Shown here: in pieces, positions 1-6,022 of the stretch
Numbering within the stretch: position 1 is the stretch's first letter
Layout of the letters: the number at the start of each line of letters is the position of its first letter
Origin: Actinomycetota bacterium
GTDB taxonomy: Bacteria > Actinomycetota > Humimicrobiia > Humimicrobiales > Humimicrobiaceae
Direction: 5' to 3'
Length of the DNA: 6,272 nucleotides
NCBI GenBank assembly: GCA_028697935.1
Contig: JAQVEM010000077.1
Span: forward strand, 1-6,272
Position numbers and translations under genes: made by a program
The notes under the pieces: generated by a model
What the model was told of the DNA's origin: nothing
Database searches by the model: none
Seen by the model: only the letters and a program-made list of their open reading frames with translations

Positions 1-902
1 TTGCTTTTACCGAATGTGACCTGATTATTGCTGTGGGTGTTAGATTTGATGACAGAATTACAGGCAAGTTATCTGAATTTGCACCTGAAGCAGAAGTTAT
101 ACATATAGATATTGACCCTGCAGAAATTGGGAAGAATGTTAAAGTACTCATTCCTATTGTAGGAGACGCGAAAACTATTCTTACAGATTTAAAAGAAGAA
201 TATGATAAATACATCGAAAAGAAAGAAACTCAGAACCGGGAAGAATGGCTTGCAAGAGTAAAAAAATTAAAGGAGGATTTTCCTTTAGACTATGATAGAA
301 AATCAAATAAAATAAAGCCTGCCTATGTAGTAGAAAAAATATATGAGCTTACTGGAGGAGATGCCATAATTTGTACTGAAGTTGGCCAGAATCAAATGTG
401 GGCAGCGCAGTTCTATAAGTATACAAAACCGAGAACACTTATTTCTTCTGGTGGTCTGGGGACTATGGGGTTTGGTCTGCCTGCGTCAATAGGTGCAAAA
501 ATTGGAAGGCCGGATAAAACAGTAATAAATATAGCTGGAGACGGGAGCATTCAGATGGTTTCCCAGGAATTTGCAACAGCAGTTTCAAATAAAATAAATA
601 TAAAAGTCATGCTTTTAAATAATGGATATCTTGGTATGGTAAGACAATGGCAGGAATTTTTCTGGAACAAAAGATATTCTAACACCTGCATAAGAGAGTC
701 TGTCGATTTTGTAAAGCTAATTGAGGCTTATGGTGGTGTAGGCCTGAGAGTGACAAAAAAAGAAGATGTAGAGGATGCAATAAAAAAAGCTCTCAGTATT
801 GATAATGTTGTACTTGTAGATTTTCATGTTGATTGTGAAGAGAATGTTTATCCAATGGTAGCACCGGGCTCTTCGATAAGCAACATGCTGGAGAGCGTTT
901 AA
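1..902 (+). CDS. ilvB: Acetolactate synthase large subunit, catalytic (5'-truncated by window edge)
   Basis: Catalytic subunit of acetohydroxyacid synthase, a ThDP-, FAD- and Mg-dependent cytosolic enzyme that makes 2-acetolactate from two pyruvates or 2-aceto-2-hydroxybutyrate from pyruvate and 2-oxobutyrate. The reading frame is open from base 3 and gives 299 residues; the family runs to about 550-570, so roughly the first 250-270 (the N-terminal Pyr domain with the catalytic Glu) lie outside. The GTG at 33 is the internal valine of AVGVRFDDRITGK, not a start. Visible parts are the end of the central domain (about 3-200, with VRFDDR and IDIDPAEIGKN) and the C-terminal ThDP-binding domain (about 330-800). 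The latter shows VGQNQMW, SGGLGTMGFGLPA, and the ThDP/Mg motif GDGS (537-548) ending in NN (618-623), followed by GMVRQWQ, whose Trp lies at the sulfonylurea-binding site in this family. It is followed after 40 bp by ilvN, its regulatory subunit. Identification is secure; biosynthetic rather than catabolic type is inferred from the ilvN neighbour. Confidence 0.96.
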   Translation, partial: AFTECDLIIAVGVRFDDRITGKLSEFAPEAEVIHIDIDPAEIGKNVKVLIPIVGDAKTILTDLKEEYDKYIEKKETQNREEWLARVKKLKEDFPLDYDRKSNKIKPAYVVEKIYELTGGDAIICTEVGQNQMWAAQFYKYTKPRTLISSGGLGTMGFGLPASIGAKIGRPDKTVINIAGDGSIQMVSQEFATAVSNKINIKVMLLNNGYLGMVRQWQEFFWNKRYSNTCIRESVDFVKLIEAYGGVGLRVTKKEDVEDAIKKALSIDNVVLVDFHVDCEENVYPMVAPGSSISNMLESV

Positions 903-932
903 AAAGTTTGGCATTTAAAAATTTAAAATAAC

Positions 933-939
933 AGGTGAT
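933..939 (+). promoter_or_regulatory. Ribosome binding site of ilvN (AGGTGAT)
   Basis: AGGTGAT ends three bases before the ATG at 943. It is complementary to the conserved 3' end of 16S rRNA (AUCACCUCC), so it fixes the ilvN start. The GGTGAT core is also used before serA, whereas the aminotransferase, leuA and leuC have purine-rich GGGA/AAGGA-type sites. Confidence 0.7.
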
Positions 940-942
940 ATC

Positions 943-1425
943 ATGAATCATATTATATCGGTTTTAGTTGAAAATAAAGCAGGGGTGCTTGCAAAAATAT
1001 CAGGTCTTTTCAGCAGAAGGGGCTATAATATTGAAAGCCTTGCAGTTGGTCCCACTGATGATGAAAAGATATCCAGGATTACACTTGTGGTTGATGCAGA
1101 TGAGCACAGCGTTGAGCAAATTATAAAGCAGCTCTATAAGCTGATAAATGTCATAAAAATCCAGGAGCTGGAACCTTCGAATATTGTGGAAAGGGAGCTT
1201 GTGCTCATGAAGGTAAATGCTGATTCAAAAACAAGAGGTGAAATAGTTGAAATAGTAAATGTTTTTCGTGCTAATATTGTTGATGTAGCGAAAAAGACTC
1301 TGATTATTGAAATTACCGGTGGCAGTCAGAAAGTAAAAGCTCTTCAGGATCTTTTAAGACCATTTGGAATACTTGAACTTGTAAGAACCGGTAAGATTGC
1401 CTGTACCAGGGGCAGCAAGTACTAG
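943..1425 (+). CDS. ilvN: Acetolactate synthase small (regulatory) subunit
   Basis: Regulatory subunit of acetohydroxyacid synthase; it binds the IlvB catalytic subunit, raises its activity and normally confers feedback inhibition by valine. The 160-residue length is typical of bacterial IlvN/IlvH small subunits. Residues 1-75 form an ACT domain opening with ISVLVENKAGVLAKISGLF and RRGYNIESL. Asn11, Gly14 and Asn29 fall at the positions known from E. coli IlvH to matter for valine binding, so a valine-sensitive enzyme is expected (inference). Residues from about 80 form the C-terminal small-subunit domain, with ERELVLMKV and RTGKIACTRG near the end; the last motif more often reads IALSRG, a minor variation. 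The start ATG has a strong AGGTGAT site directly upstream. It lies 40 bp after ilvB and is surely cotranscribed with it. What follows is not ilvC, the usual next gene, but a 158-bp gap and an aminotransferase. Confidence 0.96.
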   Translation: MNHIISVLVENKAGVLAKISGLFSRRGYNIESLAVGPTDDEKISRITLVVDADEHSVEQIIKQLYKLINVIKIQELEPSNIVERELVLMKVNADSKTRGEIVEIVNVFRANIVDVAKKTLIIEITGGSQKVKALQDLLRPFGILELVRTGKIACTRGSKY

Positions 1426-1493
1426 CTGTTAAATTGGAGAAGTATTAAATTAAAGTGATTATTAAATAGGGTAAGATATATTAATTAGCAGCA

Positions 1494-1512
1494 GTTATAA
1501 TACATTTATAAC
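1494..1512 (+). repeat. Perfect 7-bp inverted repeat (GTTATAA-5-TTATAAC)
   Basis: GTTATAA at 1494-1500 and its exact reverse complement TTATAAC at 1506-1512 are separated by TACAT. The 19-bp dyad covers the possible -10 box at 1496-1501, a position that would suit a repressor operator. In AT-rich DNA such a dyad can arise by chance, so function is only suggested. Confidence 0.35.
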
Positions 1513-1516
1513 AAAC

Positions 1517-1540
1517 TTATTATAAAAAAGATTATAATAA
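1517..1540 (+). repeat. Perfect 9-bp AT-only inverted repeat
   Basis: TTATTATAA at 1517-1525 pairs exactly with TTATAATAA at 1532-1540 around a six-base AAAAGA loop. The second arm can pair alternatively: TAATAA at 1535-1540 is the reverse complement of TTATTA at 1545-1550. All pairs are A-T, so an RNA hairpin would be weak, and no T run follows on the + strand, so it is not a terminator. Its core TTATAA is shared with the dyad just upstream. Confidence 0.35.
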
Positions 1541-1583
1541 AAAATTATTAGAAAAATAAAAGGAAGAAGAAAGGGAAGACAGG

Positions 1584-2750
1584 ATGATAAAAAAATATAT
1601 AATGACACCCGGTCCTACGGCAATTTCCGAAGAAGTACTGCTTGAGCATGCAAGACCACTTATGCACCACAGGTCTCCGGAATTTTCAAAAATATTTATA
1701 GAAGTGACCGAAAAATTAAAAAAATTATTCAAAACCCAGAATGATGTATTTATATTAACTTCATCGGGAACAGGTGCAATGGAAGCAGGAGTTGTTAATT
1801 TCTTTTCTACCGGTGACAAGGTACTTGTTGCGAGTATTGGAAACTTTGGTGAGAGATTTAAAAAGATCTGCACAAGATATGGATTAAATGTCATTGCTCT
1901 TGATTATGAATGGGGGGACACAGCAAATCCTGATGATATTAAAAATGCTCTGGATAATAACCCTGATATTAAAGGAGTGTTGCTTCAGTTCAGTGAGACT
2001 TCTACAGGTGCAATAAATGACATTGAGACAATAGGTAATATTGTAAAAAATTATCCAGCTATCTTAATAGTAGATGCTATAAGCGGTCTGGGTGCATCTA
2101 ACCTCGAGACTGATAACTGGGGGCTGGATGTTGTAATTGGTGGTTCGCAGAAAGCGCTGAGTGCTCCAACAGGTGCTGCATTTATAAGTGTTAGCGAAAA
2201 AGCCTGGAAACTAAATGAAAGTGCAAATCTTCCAAGGTTTTATTTCGACCTCGGAACAGCAAGGAGCTATGCGCAGAAAACACCTCCTCAGACACCATGG
2301 ACGCCCGGAATATCAATAATAGTAGCAATGAATAAGGCACTGGATATGATGTTTGACGAAGGTCTGGAAAAAGTTTTTGAAAGGCACAGAGTACTCTCTC
2401 TTGCTGTACAGAGAGCAATAGAAAAAATGGGACTTGAGCCTCTGGTTAAAGATAAAAGTAAGCGTGGCTTTTCCGTAACTTCTATTGAAGTTCCGGAAGG
2501 AATTGAAGCAAAAGATATCACAAAGATAATGAGAGTAAAATATGGTGTAACAATTGCTGGAGGCCAGGGAAAACTCACAGGAAAGATTATAAGAATAGGG
2601 AATCTGGGCTATTGTGGCATATTTGACATAATTGTTGCAATATCTGCTCTTGAAATAACACTAAAAGAGCTCGGGTATGAGTTTGAGGCTGGTTCAGGTA
2701 TAACTGAAGTAGAGAAAACTTTTATAGAAAATAATTATTTAAACTCCTGA
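1584..2750 (+). CDS. Class V PLP-dependent aminotransferase (alanine-glyoxylate/serine-pyruvate type), candidate phosphoserine aminotransferase
   Basis: A cytosolic pyridoxal-phosphate enzyme of fold type I, 388 residues, the usual length of the serine-pyruvate/alanine-glyoxylate aminotransferase group. The N-terminus has the group's TPGPT (8-12) and RPLMHHRSPEF, followed by LTSSGTGAMEA for phosphate binding. Asp164 in LIVDAIS should contact the PLP ring nitrogen, and Lys190 in GGSQKAL should form the Schiff base. TPPQTPWTP corresponds to the usual TPxTP segment, and Arg337 in RIGNLG should hold the substrate carboxylate (the group commonly reads RIGHMG). The ATG at 1584 places the conserved TPGP at its normal distance. 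It sits 53 bp before serA. In anaerobic bacteria and archaea, class V enzymes next to serA are thought to aminate 3-phosphohydroxypyruvate, as recalled for Methanocaldococcus MJ0959 and proposed for the Thermotoga TM1400-TM1401 pair. I infer that role here. Alternatives are alanine-glyoxylate, serine-glyoxylate or branched-chain transamination; the sequence does not decide, so no symbol is given. Confidence 0.9.
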   Translation: MIKKYIMTPGPTAISEEVLLEHARPLMHHRSPEFSKIFIEVTEKLKKLFKTQNDVFILTSSGTGAMEAGVVNFFSTGDKVLVASIGNFGERFKKICTRYGLNVIALDYEWGDTANPDDIKNALDNNPDIKGVLLQFSETSTGAINDIETIGNIVKNYPAILIVDAISGLGASNLETDNWGLDVVIGGSQKALSAPTGAAFISVSEKAWKLNESANLPRFYFDLGTARSYAQKTPPQTPWTPGISIIVAMNKALDMMFDEGLEKVFERHRVLSLAVQRAIEKMGLEPLVKDKSKRGFSVTSIEVPEGIEAKDITKIMRVKYGVTIAGGQGKLTGKIIRIGNLGYCGIFDIIVAISALEITLKELGYEFEAGSGITEVEKTFIENNYLNS

Positions 2751-2761
2751 TCTTTATCAGG
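2746..2761 (+). repeat. Small hairpin CCTGAT-CTTT-ATCAGG over the aminotransferase stop codon
   Basis: A perfect 6-bp stem with a four-base loop spans the TGA stop at 2748-2750, and a T-G wobble could extend it by one pair. No T run follows, so it is not a standard intrinsic terminator. It could affect termination, mRNA stability or coupling to serA, or be incidental. Confidence 0.4.
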
Positions 2762-2762
2762 G

Positions 2763-2777
2763 ATATATTGAATATAT
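2763..2777 (+). repeat. AT palindrome ATATATT-G-AATATAT upstream of serA
   Basis: Two exact 7-bp arms surround a single G, ending 26 bases before the serA start. It could be an operator half-site pair or part of an AT-rich promoter; chance occurrence is also plausible. Confidence 0.25.
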
Positions 2778-2792
2778 TTGTAAATAAATAAT

Positions 2793-2799
2793 GGGTGAT
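2793..2799 (+). promoter_or_regulatory. Ribosome binding site of serA (GGGTGAT), decides the start
   Basis: GGGTGAT ends four bases before the ATG at 2804 and matches the 16S rRNA 3' end. A longer frame could begin at the GTG at 2795, but that codon lies inside this site, so the ATG at 2804 is the real start and the protein has 529 residues. Confidence 0.7.
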
Positions 2800-2803
2800 T
2801 AAT

Positions 2804-4393
2804 ATGAGTAAAAAAGTGTTGGTGACCGATGGTATTTCAGCTGAAGCAAAAGAAAAACTTGAAGAGCACTTTACCGTTGTTGAGAAGAAAGGGTTAACTC
2901 CTGAAGAGCTTAAACAGGAGATTAAAGGTTATAATGCAATAATAATAAGAAGTGCTACAAAGCTTACAGCAGATATAATTGAAGCTGCAGATGAGCTGGA
3001 AATTATTGGAAGAGCAGGGATAGGTGTTGACAACGTCGATATTCCTGCAGCAACCAAAAAGGGAATTGTTGTAGTAAATGCTCCGGCGAGCAATTCAGTT
3101 ACTGTTGCCGAGCATACAATTGCTCTGATGCTTTCTCTTGTGAGGAAGATTCCACAGGCAAATGCATCTCTAAAAAGTGGAAAATGGGAAAAATCAAAGT
3201 TCAAAGGAATCGAGATTGAGAACAAAACACTTGGAATAGTCGGGTTCGGACATATTGGAAGTCTTGTTGCAAAAAAAGCAATAGGTCTTGGAATGAAAGT
3301 AATTGCTTATGACCCCTTTGTGTCAGAAGATAGATTCAGGCAGCTCGAGATAAAGAAAGCTGATAAGCTTGATGATGTTTATAAAGAAGCTGATTTTATT
3401 ACCATCCATCTTCCAAAAAATAAAGATACGCTGGGAATGTTTAATAAGGATGAATTTTATAAAATGAAAAAAGGCACAATAATATTAAATGTTGCAAGAG
3501 GTGGAATTGTTGTTGAAAAAGATCTTGCAGAGGCTATAGAAGAAGGCCAGATAGGCGGAGCAGCTCTTGATGTTTATGAAACAGAACCGTGCACCGATTC
3601 TCCTGTTTTTAAACTCGACCAGGTAGTGTGCACACCACACCTTGGAGCATCAACCACAGAGGCACAGGACAGAGCCGGAACTATGATTGCTGAGCAGGTT
3701 ATAGATGTTCTTAGTGGAAGAACAGCAGCTTTTCCTGTTAATGCACCTGCTATAAGACCTGAAGTTATGGAAGTACTTTCACCTTTCTTTGAATTATGTG
3801 AAAATCTCGGAAGCCTGTTTATAAATTTATTTGAAGGTAATCTTGAAAGCCTGAAAATAGGTTATTACGGTAAAATATCAGATTATGATGTAAGGATGCT
3901 AACATCAATAATACTTGTAAAAATACTTGAGAAATATTCAGCAGAAGCTGTTAATCTTGTAAATGTTGACCTCCTGGTAAAAGAAATGGGTCTTAAGGTA
4001 GACGAAGTAAAAAGCAGCCATTCTAAAGATTATGTTAATTTAATTACTCTTGAAGGGAAAGGTAGCCAGGGAGAGCTCTCTATTTCGGGAACTACTGTGG
4101 GTAAAAAAGATACTCCTCGCTTTATAGCTATTGACAAATATGAAATAGACATGGTTCCTTCCAGGTATATGGCTTTTATAAGATATAAAGATGTTCCGGG
4201 ACAGATCGGGAAAATAGGCTCTGCATTTGGGAAGCTTAATGTAAATATTGCTTCAATGCATGTTGGCAGAAAGAAACTAAGCGGGTTAGCTGTAATGGGA
4301 TTGAATCTTGATAACGAAGTAACACCTGAAATGCTGGAAGAATTTAAGAAACTATCAGGCTTTGAGAACATTAAGGTTGTTAATCTTTATTAG
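2804..4393 (+). CDS. serA: D-3-phosphoglycerate dehydrogenase, long ACT-domain form
   Basis: Catalyses the NAD-dependent oxidation of 3-phosphoglycerate to 3-phosphohydroxypyruvate, the first committed step of serine synthesis in the cytosol. The 529 residues match the long form (about 525-530) with four parts. The substrate-binding domain is discontinuous (about 1-100 and 285-315), with RAGIGVDNVD and NAPASNSVTVAEHT. The nucleotide-binding domain (about 100-285) has GFGHIG at 147-152 and Asp170 to hold the adenosine ribose. The catalytic set Arg232 (NVARGGIV), Glu261 (YETEP) and His279 (TPHLGAS) is complete. An intervening allosteric domain covers about 320-450, and a C-terminal ACT domain about 454-529 (DVPGQIGKIGSAFG, then NVNIASM), the likely site of serine feedback. 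The start follows the GGGTGAT site. The aminotransferase 53 bp upstream could use its product; leuA follows after 50 bp. Confidence in function is high; serine sensitivity is inferred from the ACT domain. Confidence 0.96.
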   Translation: MSKKVLVTDGISAEAKEKLEEHFTVVEKKGLTPEELKQEIKGYNAIIIRSATKLTADIIEAADELEIIGRAGIGVDNVDIPAATKKGIVVVNAPASNSVTVAEHTIALMLSLVRKIPQANASLKSGKWEKSKFKGIEIENKTLGIVGFGHIGSLVAKKAIGLGMKVIAYDPFVSEDRFRQLEIKKADKLDDVYKEADFITIHLPKNKDTLGMFNKDEFYKMKKGTIILNVARGGIVVEKDLAEAIEEGQIGGAALDVYETEPCTDSPVFKLDQVVCTPHLGASTTEAQDRAGTMIAEQVIDVLSGRTAAFPVNAPAIRPEVMEVLSPFFELCENLGSLFINLFEGNLESLKIGYYGKISDYDVRMLTSIILVKILEKYSAEAVNLVNVDLLVKEMGLKVDEVKSSHSKDYVNLITLEGKGSQGELSISGTTVGKKDTPRFIAIDKYEIDMVPSRYMAFIRYKDVPGQIGKIGSAFGKLNVNIASMHVGRKKLSGLAVMGLNLDNEVTPEMLEEFKKLSGFENIKVVNLY

Positions 4394-4404
4394 TTTTAAA
4401 TAGG

Positions 4405-4435
4405 TAATTTTTAATAAATTTTAAGGAAATTTTAA
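4405..4435 (+). repeat. Three AT-rich repeats spaced about 11 bp in the serA-leuA gap
   Basis: TAATTTTTAA (4405-4414), AAATTTTAA (4416-4424) and AAATTTTAA (4427-4435) place T tracts at near-helical spacing. Such phasing can bend DNA or form an UP-like element, but the gap is only 50 bp and I see no clear -35/-10 pair. AAGGAAATTTTAA (4423-4435) recurs exactly before leuC at 6007-6019. Confidence 0.3.
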
Positions 4436-4443
4436 TAGGGAAA

Positions 4444-5976
4444 ATGGAAAGTGATATGGAAGAAAAAAAGGGAAAAATCTATATATTTGATACAACGCTG
4501 CGTGATGGTGAGCAGGCACCAGGTATTCACCTGAATACCAGAGAGAAACTGGAGATTGCAAAGCAGCTAGAAAAGTTAAATGTCGATGTGATAGAAGCAG
4601 GGTTTCCCATATCATCAAAAAGCGACTTTAATTCAGTGAGGGAAATATCAAAAGAAATTAGAAACAGAAAAATTGCAGCTCTGGCCAGAGCAAATTTTAA
4701 AGATATAGATGCAGCAGGAGAAGCTCTTAAAGAAGCAGAACAGCCGGTTATACATACTTTTATATCATCCTCTGATATTCATCTTAAATACCAGCTTAAA
4801 AAAAGCAGAGAGGAAGTTCTGGAACTGGCAGGAGAAGCTGTAAAAAGGAGCCGTAATTACACTGATGTAGTCGAATTTTCAGCAATGGATGCAACGAGAA
4901 GCGATTGGGCATATCTGTGCAGATTATATGAAATAGCAATTAAAAATGGAGCTACTATTATAAATGTTCCCGATACTGTAGGGTATGCTCTTCCTGATGA
5001 GTTTGGAGAAATGATCGATTATATTTTTGAAAATACCGAAGGAATTGAAAATGTAGTGGTTAGTGTCCACTGTCATAATGACCTCGGTCTTGCAGTTGCG
5101 AATTCACTTGCAGCTATAAAACATGGCGCAAGGCAGGTTGAATGTGCGGTAAACGGGATTGGTGAGAGGGCTGGTAATGCTGCACTCGAAGAAATAGTAA
5201 TGATTATAGATACCCGTAAGAACAGGCTTGGAATGTATACTGATATCAATACAAAAGAAATTATAAGAACAAGCAGTATAGTGAGGTCATTGACTGGCTA
5301 TATTGTTGCACCCAACAAAGCGATAGTGGGTAAGAATGCGTTCAGCCATGAAGCAGGAATACACCAGGATGGCATGTTAAAGGACAGGTCAACTTATGAA
5401 ATAATAAGACCCGAGGATATCGGTCTGAAATCATCAAAACTCGTACTCGGGAAACATTCCGGAAGACATGCATTTGTGGGGAAATTAAACGAACTTGGCA
5501 TACATCTTTCGGAAGAAAATCTCGAAAAAGCTTTTGAGAGATTTAAAGACCTTGCTGAGAAAAAAGGAGCAATAAATGATGAAGATATAAAAGCGATTGC
5601 AGAAGATGAGATACGTGAAGTTACAGAACATTTTTTGCTTAAATATTACAGAATACAGAGTGGTTCGGATATCAATGCAGAAGCTACAGTAGGAATAGAG
5701 ATAAATGGTAAGCTGCATGAAAGTTCTTCTACAGGGAATGGTCCTGTGGATGCGTCATTCAAAGCAATTGATAAGATAGTAAATATAAACACGAGATTGA
5801 TTGAATACAACATCGAGGCTGTATCTGGTGGAAAAGACGCTCTTGGCTCAGTTAAAGTAGTGGTTAGTACAAATGGAGTGGAAGTTATGGGGAGCGGAAT
5901 AAGTACCGATATTGTTGAAGCAAGTATAAAAGCATATGTAGATGCAATGAATAGAATTGTGGAAAATAAAGAGTAG
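4444..5976 (+). CDS. leuA: 2-isopropylmalate synthase
   Basis: Condenses acetyl-CoA with 2-oxoisovalerate to 2-isopropylmalate, the first committed leucine step, in the cytosol. The 510 residues fit the bacterial LeuA type. The catalytic TIM barrel (about 10-285) opens with DTTLRDGEQAPG, giving Arg20 and metal ligand Asp21. Further metal ligands are His209 and His211 in HCHNDLG and Asn245 in GERAGN, matching the spacing of the Neisseria enzyme. IHTFISSSDIH and the linker motif HEAGIHQDG (His307) are typical LeuA. The C-terminal regulatory/dimer domain (about 385-507) has GNGPVDA at 431-437 and SGGKDALGSV, expected to bind leucine. Odd point: VEFSAMDATRSD has Met148 where the family normally has Glu near the substrate. 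Citramalate or homocitrate synthase is possible but fits less well, given the LeuA-like motifs and leuC next door. Start: the ATG at 4444 has AGGG three bases upstream; an in-frame ATG at 4456 (506 residues) is possible, because conserved sequence begins only after it. Confidence 0.92.
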   Translation: MESDMEEKKGKIYIFDTTLRDGEQAPGIHLNTREKLEIAKQLEKLNVDVIEAGFPISSKSDFNSVREISKEIRNRKIAALARANFKDIDAAGEALKEAEQPVIHTFISSSDIHLKYQLKKSREEVLELAGEAVKRSRNYTDVVEFSAMDATRSDWAYLCRLYEIAIKNGATIINVPDTVGYALPDEFGEMIDYIFENTEGIENVVVSVHCHNDLGLAVANSLAAIKHGARQVECAVNGIGERAGNAALEEIVMIIDTRKNRLGMYTDINTKEIIRTSSIVRSLTGYIVAPNKAIVGKNAFSHEAGIHQDGMLKDRSTYEIIRPEDIGLKSSKLVLGKHSGRHAFVGKLNELGIHLSEENLEKAFERFKDLAEKKGAINDEDIKAIAEDEIREVTEHFLLKYYRIQSGSDINAEATVGIEINGKLHESSSTGNGPVDASFKAIDKIVNINTRLIEYNIEAVSGGKDALGSVKVVVSTNGVEVMGSGISTDIVEASIKAYVDAMNRIVENKE

Positions 5977-6006
5977 CTCTTGAGTAACTTTAAAAAAGAA
6001 AAAGGG

Positions 6007-6011
6007 AAGGA
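6007..6011 (+). promoter_or_regulatory. Probable ribosome binding site of leuC (AAGGA)
   Basis: AAGGA within GGGAAGGAA lies 11 bases before the GTG at 6023. The spacing is at the long end but acceptable. An in-frame TAA at 6017-6019 limits the leuC frame, so the start must lie downstream of this site. Confidence 0.5.
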
Positions 6012-6022
6012 AATTTTAAAAA

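Larger units (their letters stand above)
1426..1583 (+). promoter_or_regulatory. AT-rich intergenic region, possible promoter/operator for the downstream genes
   Basis: This is the longest non-coding gap of the window (158 bp) and is almost entirely A/T up to the purine-rich ribosome binding region near 1559-1583. It contains a perfect TATAAT at 1496-1501 that could serve as a -10 box, but I see no convincing TTGACA-like -35 at 16-18 bp upstream, so the promoter call is weak in such AT-rich DNA. The TATAAT overlaps the first of two perfect inverted repeats. There is no GC-rich stem followed by a T run, so no intrinsic terminator separates ilvN from the next gene; read-through is possible. No T-box sequence and no leader peptide rich in branched-chain codons was found. 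The AGGGA at 1572-1576 is the likely Shine-Dalgarno site, seven bases before the ATG at 1584. Confidence 0.35.

Noticed and set aside
33..35. GTG as the start of a 289-residue IlvB-like protein
   Set aside because: The frame is open back to the window edge and upstream residues continue the IlvB family sequence (CDLIIAVGVRFDDR), so the gene is truncated by the window rather than starting here.
717..914. Minus-strand open frame within the ilvB end
   Set aside because: It is antisense to clear ilvB coding sequence, has low-complexity composition and no recognisable motif.
1426..1583. T-box riboswitch, leucine attenuator or intrinsic terminator
   Set aside because: There is no AGGGTGG-type T-box sequence, no leader peptide with runs of Leu, Val or Ile codons, and no GC stem followed by a T run.
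1532..1894. Minus-strand open frame of 120 codons over the aminotransferase start
   Set aside because: It is antisense to the conserved TPGPT region, Ser-, Phe- and Asn-rich as expected for a shadow frame, with no family resemblance.
2191..2578. Two overlapping minus-strand open frames inside the aminotransferase
   Set aside because: Both are antisense to well-conserved coding sequence and have no motifs.
2795..2797. GTG start for serA giving 532 residues
   Set aside because: The codon lies inside the GGGTGAT ribosome binding site of the ATG at 2804, which gives the normal SerA N-terminus.
2929..3225. Minus-strand open frame inside serA
   Set aside because: Its hydrophobic appearance comes from reading the antisense of the Ala/Ile-rich SerA core, and it has no independent support.
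4030..4371. Minus-strand open frame over the serA ACT domain
   Set aside because: It is antisense to a conserved domain and has no recognisable protein features.
4421..4618. Minus-strand open frame over the leuA start
   Set aside because: It is antisense to the LeuA DTTLRDGEQ region and is a shadow frame.
5485..5718. Minus-strand open frame rich in Phe, Tyr and Ile within leuA
   Set aside because: Its composition is typical of antisense AT-rich coding DNA and no family is recognised.
4444..5976. Citramalate synthase (cimA) or homocitrate synthase instead of leuA
   Set aside because: IHTFISSSDIH, KNAFSHEAGIHQDG and the GNGPVDA regulatory motif are typical of bacterial LeuA, and leuC follows. 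The Met148 oddity keeps a small doubt, which is reported as a finding.
5977..6022. Terminator between leuA and leuC
   Set aside because: The 46-bp gap is purine-rich with no inverted repeat plus T run, so the genes are more likely cotranscribed.
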